Shown one piece after another: positions 59,401 through 64,000 of a DNA stretch of 64,000 nt. The number at the start of each line of letters is the position of its first letter. Position 1 is the stretch's first letter. The position numbers were made by a program, and so were the translations under genes. The notes under the pieces were generated by a model, which saw only the letters and a program-made list of their open reading frames with translations, searched no databases and had not been told where the DNA came from. The stretch is taken from assembly GCF_001625215.2 (NCBI RefSeq), contig NC_030383.2:2368779-2432778 (forward strand). Reading direction: 5' to 3'. This DNA comes from Daucus carota subsp. sativus. Taxonomy: Eukaryota; Streptophyta; Magnoliopsida; Apiales; Apiaceae.

Positions 59401-62400
59401 GATGCATTCGTGTCAATCAAAATTGTTTGGGTAAGTCCCATGTGAAGAAGACCATGGGCTAAGGTATTATATTCTTAATATAGCACACACTGTTTTAGTT
59501 GTTGTGCACTAAGCCGAAGGTCTTCACGGAAACAGCCTCTCTACTTTAAGGGTAGGGGCATGACTGCGTACATCTTACCCTGCTCTAAGCGGTGACCAGA
59601 GACGGTCTTTAAGAGTGGAGAACAAAGACCTAAAGTTGACTGGAAGGGGCCTTTGTGCGGTAATGGTAAATACTGACTTCTGTTTTGTTTTTGTTTCACC
59701 ACCAGGTGTGATTTTAATTACCATCCATGCCATAGCTGCGCATGACCACCACCACCACCCCCCGCCCAATCCCCATATGTATCAGGTCACGCAATTTACA
59801 AGAAAAGTAACAGTCCCTTGCTTAATGGATGGTACATAATTGTGAGGAATTCAAGATTTTCTTATTATCTGAAAATGATCAAACATTGATTACCATTCAT
59901 TCAGTCAATAACTACTGTGAAGTGAATATCATATTACTATAATGCTATTCTAGAATTCTCAAGGGAGCTATATGGTCTAATATAATATTGAAGTATAGAA
60001 CACAAAACAAACTTCACTATATACCTACAATGTTCTACAGAGAAACTTAAAATATATTAAAAAAACAGTAACAAACCTGAATAACGCATTGAGAAAGTTC
60101 TACGACCCCAACTGCAGGCCTTAGCCAACCATGACCCTGCGCAGTGCGTGGTATAATAGCCATCTGTGACAATTAATGCAAAAAAAAAAAAAAAAAATCA
60201 GTGACAATTAAACATAAGTTTATTCAACTATGCGCCTAATTTTAATCTGCCTCTACTTTCTTTAAATAATTAATTTTAAAAGCTGAGATAGATTGTTTAT
60301 ACTTATATAGAATAAGAGCAAGGCCGAGTAGGCTTCAGCTCTTATAAATTTGAATGTTGGGGTATTAAGAAGCCAACAGCACAAAATAAAGAGAACGCCA
60401 TTAAGTCCAATATTGTAAGAGATGACCTAGGAATCCTAACAGCAGCTATCATATCGATTATGGTCAAGACAATATAAATTTAAATTAGTAAAATGAACCA
60501 TAGAAATTAGAAATATAAAGCATGCACCCAAAATTCATCTTTCCATTATCAAAGTCATTGGAGGTGCACTTTCAAAGACACACACACACGTGTGTGTGTG
60601 TGTGTGTCTGTGAATTGCACATTTTGGAAATTACTTTCATCAACTCTTCAAGAAGGCGAGGTGCAAGCTCCAACACACGCTTAAAGTCACGCTGCAATTC
60701 TGGTGACAAAGCTGCTGTATCACGAAGTAAATGGGCTTGAACCAATAGCTCTGTCTGCAATAAGAACGATCCCATAAGACCATGTACAGTTCAATAAAAG
60801 GGCAAAAGGACAATTCCAGATCCCAATCTACAGGCTAAATTCTTGCAAAGAATAAGATTTTCTATATGAATTACCTTGACAAGGGCCGGATGCTGCTTCC
60901 AAAACTTTGCCTGCTCTTGCTTGATGTTCTTAAGGTCCAAATTCAACTCACTTCGAACCACCACAAAAAGCTTCTGAAGAGGTTCAGCATCAGACCTACG
61001 AACTGGAATCTCCATGTATTCAGCAGCCTTAATAAACACATCCATGACTTTGCTGCAAAATTCAGCATTACAGAGAAATAAATGCTATGAAGGTATCTGT
61101 ACCAGCTCACCTATATTCACAACTTAAAGAGCCACACAAGTACTCTATACATATACAGAAGAAGAATAAATTGTCATTTAGGTATGTGCAATTTACGATG
61201 TCACCCATAATTTTCAACGTTCTTACACTTAAACATGGTTTCATACAACAAACCTGAGAAAGATATTCCGTATGTGACAAGGACCATCATACATTATAAT
61301 GAACAAAGTACAAAAGGAAATGTAAGCACCTGTTATATTAGAAAATATTATGCACCAGCTTACATGAATAAAGGTAACGTATATTACATGTCTCCAAAAA
61401 ATCAAATTCGTGTCATCTAACCAAGTATAATTCATTACTAAGCATTTAACATCATATGTATACATGAGTAAATTGGATGTCTAGCTTATAAATATAATAA
61501 AAAATTCTCAACACCCTAATATAAAGAATAATACCTTGGGGCCAAGGAAGGCTTCATGAAGTAATAATAAGCTGACAGTGTCTGGTGCATGACATAATTT
61601 CCGGTATATTTAGATGACCTTGACAGATATACAACAGCTACAACCAAGGGCAAAAGAATACAGACTCCTACAATCCAAAGCAACAGTATCCCGCCGGATG
61701 CACCATCAATATTAAGCAGGAACTGAGGCAAAGCTATTCCCATTTGGAACCCCTACACCCAGAAATGGTATTAAAAACTTCACTAAACCGTTGAACTGCG
61801 ACTCTAAGTAAGCACTATACAAAATGCATAATAATTAATAAGGTTGTTCCATGAGAAAGTACATTACCTGTCTACCATCAGGATGACCATATTTTTCAAA
61901 ATTCTCACGCGAAATTGGATCTGTCAACGCTTGATAAGCCTTTGAGATGGACTCCACGAAATACTTGTTTGCATCTGAATAATATAAAGACCAATTAAAT
62001 TAAAATTTTAAGGCTCTAGTTCCTGTCAAAATAATATGAAAAAGTACAGCATGTAGGTCAGAATATGTCAAACCTGGATCTGGATTTTTATCAGGATGAT
62101 ATAGTATAGAAAGCTTCCTATAGGCCTTCCTTATTTCAGATTCTGAAGCTCCGGGTTCTAGCCCAAGTATACTAAATGGCTCGAATACTTGAATCTAACA
62201 TGCACAAATAAAAAACGCTGTCATAATTGAATTAAACATACAACGCATTCAATTGGTATATTTCCATGAAACATTGCCAGCTCAATATTCAGAAAGAGGC
62301 AACAGTAGCACATAATCAACCAAAATATGAAAGCATGATAACCATCAAAATAAAACAATTTTATATTTATTTACCTCGCGACTCATATTTTTTATGTAAT

Positions 62401-62741
62401 AAACAAGGACACCCATGACGACCCAGAGCAGCACTAGTGTCATGTTACTGCATGTTGAGAAGTTTGATATCTGCAATATATATTGGAAAATACAAGGTTA
62501 ATATGATAAAGGTAACTAATATACGTAAGTCATCACTTGCAGAGCAGTAACTCACCCGTTTAAATATTGATCTACGGTACTTTCCAGACCGAGAGCAAAC
62601 TGAACACTCACAATGGATAGGCTTGGCTTTTTTTGAGGCAGCACGGCATAATTTTAGTATTGTATATGGCACTAAAGGAATCGCCAGCATTGTCAAAATG
62701 AAAATCGGAAACAATCCACTATTTTCATCTGAGGTGGCCAT
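56409..62741 (-). CDS. ERDJ2: ERDJ2: ER-membrane J-domain protein (plant Sec63)
   Basis: Sec63 homologue that recruits BiP to the Sec61 translocon during protein import into the ER. Ten exons on the minus strand: 62741-62556, 62470-62375, 62194-62075, 61974-61868, 61752-61535, 61052-60875, 60754-60635, 60163-60077, 58050-57940, 57233-56409; about 682 aa (Arabidopsis ERDJ2A is 687). Transmembrane segments are at about 9-31, 72-88 and 190-213. The J domain between the second and third holds the HPD motif at 127-129 ([10 protein letters not shown]). The Sec63/Brl domain follows ([57 protein letters not shown]). The C-terminal tail (about 615-682) is strongly acidic with many Glu/Asp and ends [11 protein letters not shown], as expected for the Sec62-binding tail. 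The start ATG gives [14 protein letters not shown], typical of the plant family. Exon ends at 62075 and 60875 may be off by one base. Confidence 0.95.
58795..59600 (+). mobile_element. Truncated RTE-like LINE fragment in ERDJ2 intron 9
   Basis: An open frame of 170 codons (58804-59316) encodes part of a non-LTR reverse transcriptase: the catalytic FADDIVLV box, then [17 protein letters not shown], then [10 protein letters not shown] and [11 protein letters not shown], ending with [15 protein letters not shown]. The usual segment between the KTKYL and RMLRW motifs is absent, so there is an in-frame internal deletion as well as 5' truncation. Downstream sequence (cagcctctctactttaaggg to gcgtacatcttaccctgctc, 59535-59590) matches the type of 3' tail shared by plant RTE LINEs and some SINEs. 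It is antisense to ERDJ2. Confidence 0.8.
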
Positions 62742-64000
62742 GAGATTATGTTGTCTCTGTCAATGTGTAATGCTTACAGTACCTAAATGAATTCAAATAA
62801 TCAGCATCTATAACATTTAACTGTAAGTCTGTAATGTAACTATTGTATCATATGCAACAAACCATCTTCCATACCAAACTCTTCAAAAACTATGTAATAA
62901 AATTTATCCTCCATAATAGCAAGCGTAACAATCAGAGCAAGTTTCATTAGTTAATAAATTAAGGATCATGCATAGGATATTCTAATATGCAACAAACCAT
63001 CTTCCATACCAAACTCTTCAAAAACTATGTAATAAAATTTATCCTCCACAATAGCAAGCGTACCAATCAGAGCAAGTTTCATTAGTTAATAAATTAAGGA
63101 TCATGCATAGGATATTCTACATGTAGTGGCTTGATATCATAAATGGCTCTCGGATGTATTATACCAAAGAAAAAGATGGGACTTGTACCAAATTCACGAA
63201 TAAGTTATTTTGGAGCAACAATATGGTTATGGAAAAATTAGCCATTATACCACAAGAGTCCCCATATCTGACCCAAACAAGTTACAAAACCTAGTTGTAG
63301 CTAATCACACAGCCTTCATTCCTATTGACAACAGAATGCAACGAAATAGTATGGTAATGAAAACAATATATAAGGCACACATTTATAAGAGTCATTAAGA
63401 TTTGATTTCAGTTCATCCATGATCCCTTAAGAGAATATATATACAAAATCCAATTAAATTATTTTACCCACAATTTGTAATCAACTGTTCAATAAAAAAA
63501 TAAAGGTACCCGCTACAATTAACCACTACATAACTATGCACTACGAAACTTGATAAAACAAATCATATTCAAGATTTTCGCAATCACAAATTGAGGACAT
63601 CAGAACAATCCACTACAAAATCCACATCCCAAAATATCAACTACGTATCAATGCACCACAAACTTAACAAGACAAGTCCATTTCAAGTTTTTTCACAATA
63701 ATTCATTTAAAAACCAGCAAGGAAAACTAATAATTCTTTTCGCCAACCAAAAAAGATATCTAGCACACAAATTAACATCACATTTCACAAAACCTTAAAT
63801 CAATATCAAATAATCACATAAATGTGATAATACATAAATTCATACGATATAACCACATCCAAACCACACATTTCCGATTGTAATTGATTTTAATAATCCA
63901 GTAATCCCCTGAGACCAAGCACATTTATCTTACTCTTTTCCCCATATTTTCTACTCTGCTCATCAAAAACACGTGTGAAAAGCATCAAATCGATCCGCAA
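62742..64000. other. ERDJ2 upstream region
   Basis: Presumed 5' leader (possibly with an intron) and promoter of ERDJ2. No other coding region was found. It includes a 135-bp direct tandem duplication. Confidence 0.5.
62851..63119. repeat. 135-bp tandem duplication upstream of ERDJ2
   Basis: Units 62851-62985 and 62986-63119, starting tatgcaacaaaccatcttcc, differ at only about two bases (cataatag/cacaatag; cgtaacaatc/cgtaccaatc). A recent direct duplication. Confidence 0.92.

Overview
This is eukaryotic nuclear DNA from a flowering plant, most likely a eudicot (possibly an asterid; that is a weak inference). It is AT-rich, with intron-rich genes, typical GT-AG splice sites, plant-only gene families (LHY/CCA1-like MYB, ASK21-type SKP1-like, HIPP, ERDJ2) and many small DNA transposons. 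Gene models were built by hand by joining exons at GT-AG borders with reading phase checked at every junction. Exon ends may be off by 1-2 bases.

Layout: (1) 1524-8494, minus strand: a REVEILLE6-like single-MYB clock transcription factor, 8 exons, 335 aa, with a Tourist-like MITE just upstream and a Mutator-like MITE in its longest intron. (2) 11287-20576, minus strand: an SKP1-like protein 21 (ASK21) gene, 8 exons, 331 aa, ending in a 55-nt exon beyond a ~5.9 kb intron. (3) 20.6-31.8 kb: a gene-poor transposon zone. It holds Stowaway MITEs, a cluster of elements bounded by long (TA)n tracts, a Helitron (28034-29074) carrying two nested MITEs, and the 3' end of a second Helitron. (4) 31805-43274, plus strand: a tandem array of five heavy-metal-associated isoprenylated plant protein (HIPP) genes. 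Four look intact and one is a pseudogene. Their HMA domains lack the CxxC metal site, all end in the CaaX box CVIC, and the array grew by duplication of a two-gene unit. (5) 45823-53557, plus strand: PrimPol primase-polymerase, 14 exons, 636 aa. (6) 54417-55779, plus strand: a membrane-anchored receptor-kinase-like pseudokinase, 353 aa. (7) 56409-62741, minus strand: ERDJ2 (plant Sec63), 10 exons, 682 aa, with an RTE-like LINE fragment in one intron.

The genes do not form one pathway. The strongest candidates for new biology are the cysteine-less HIPP array, whose intact members share a GACGTC / W-box / TATA promoter layout; an in-frame 35-residue duplication in PrimPol; the short pseudokinase that has lost every catalytic signature; and the (TA)n-bounded mobile elements. 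Paralogous empty sites inside the HIPP array date several transposon insertions directly from this sequence.
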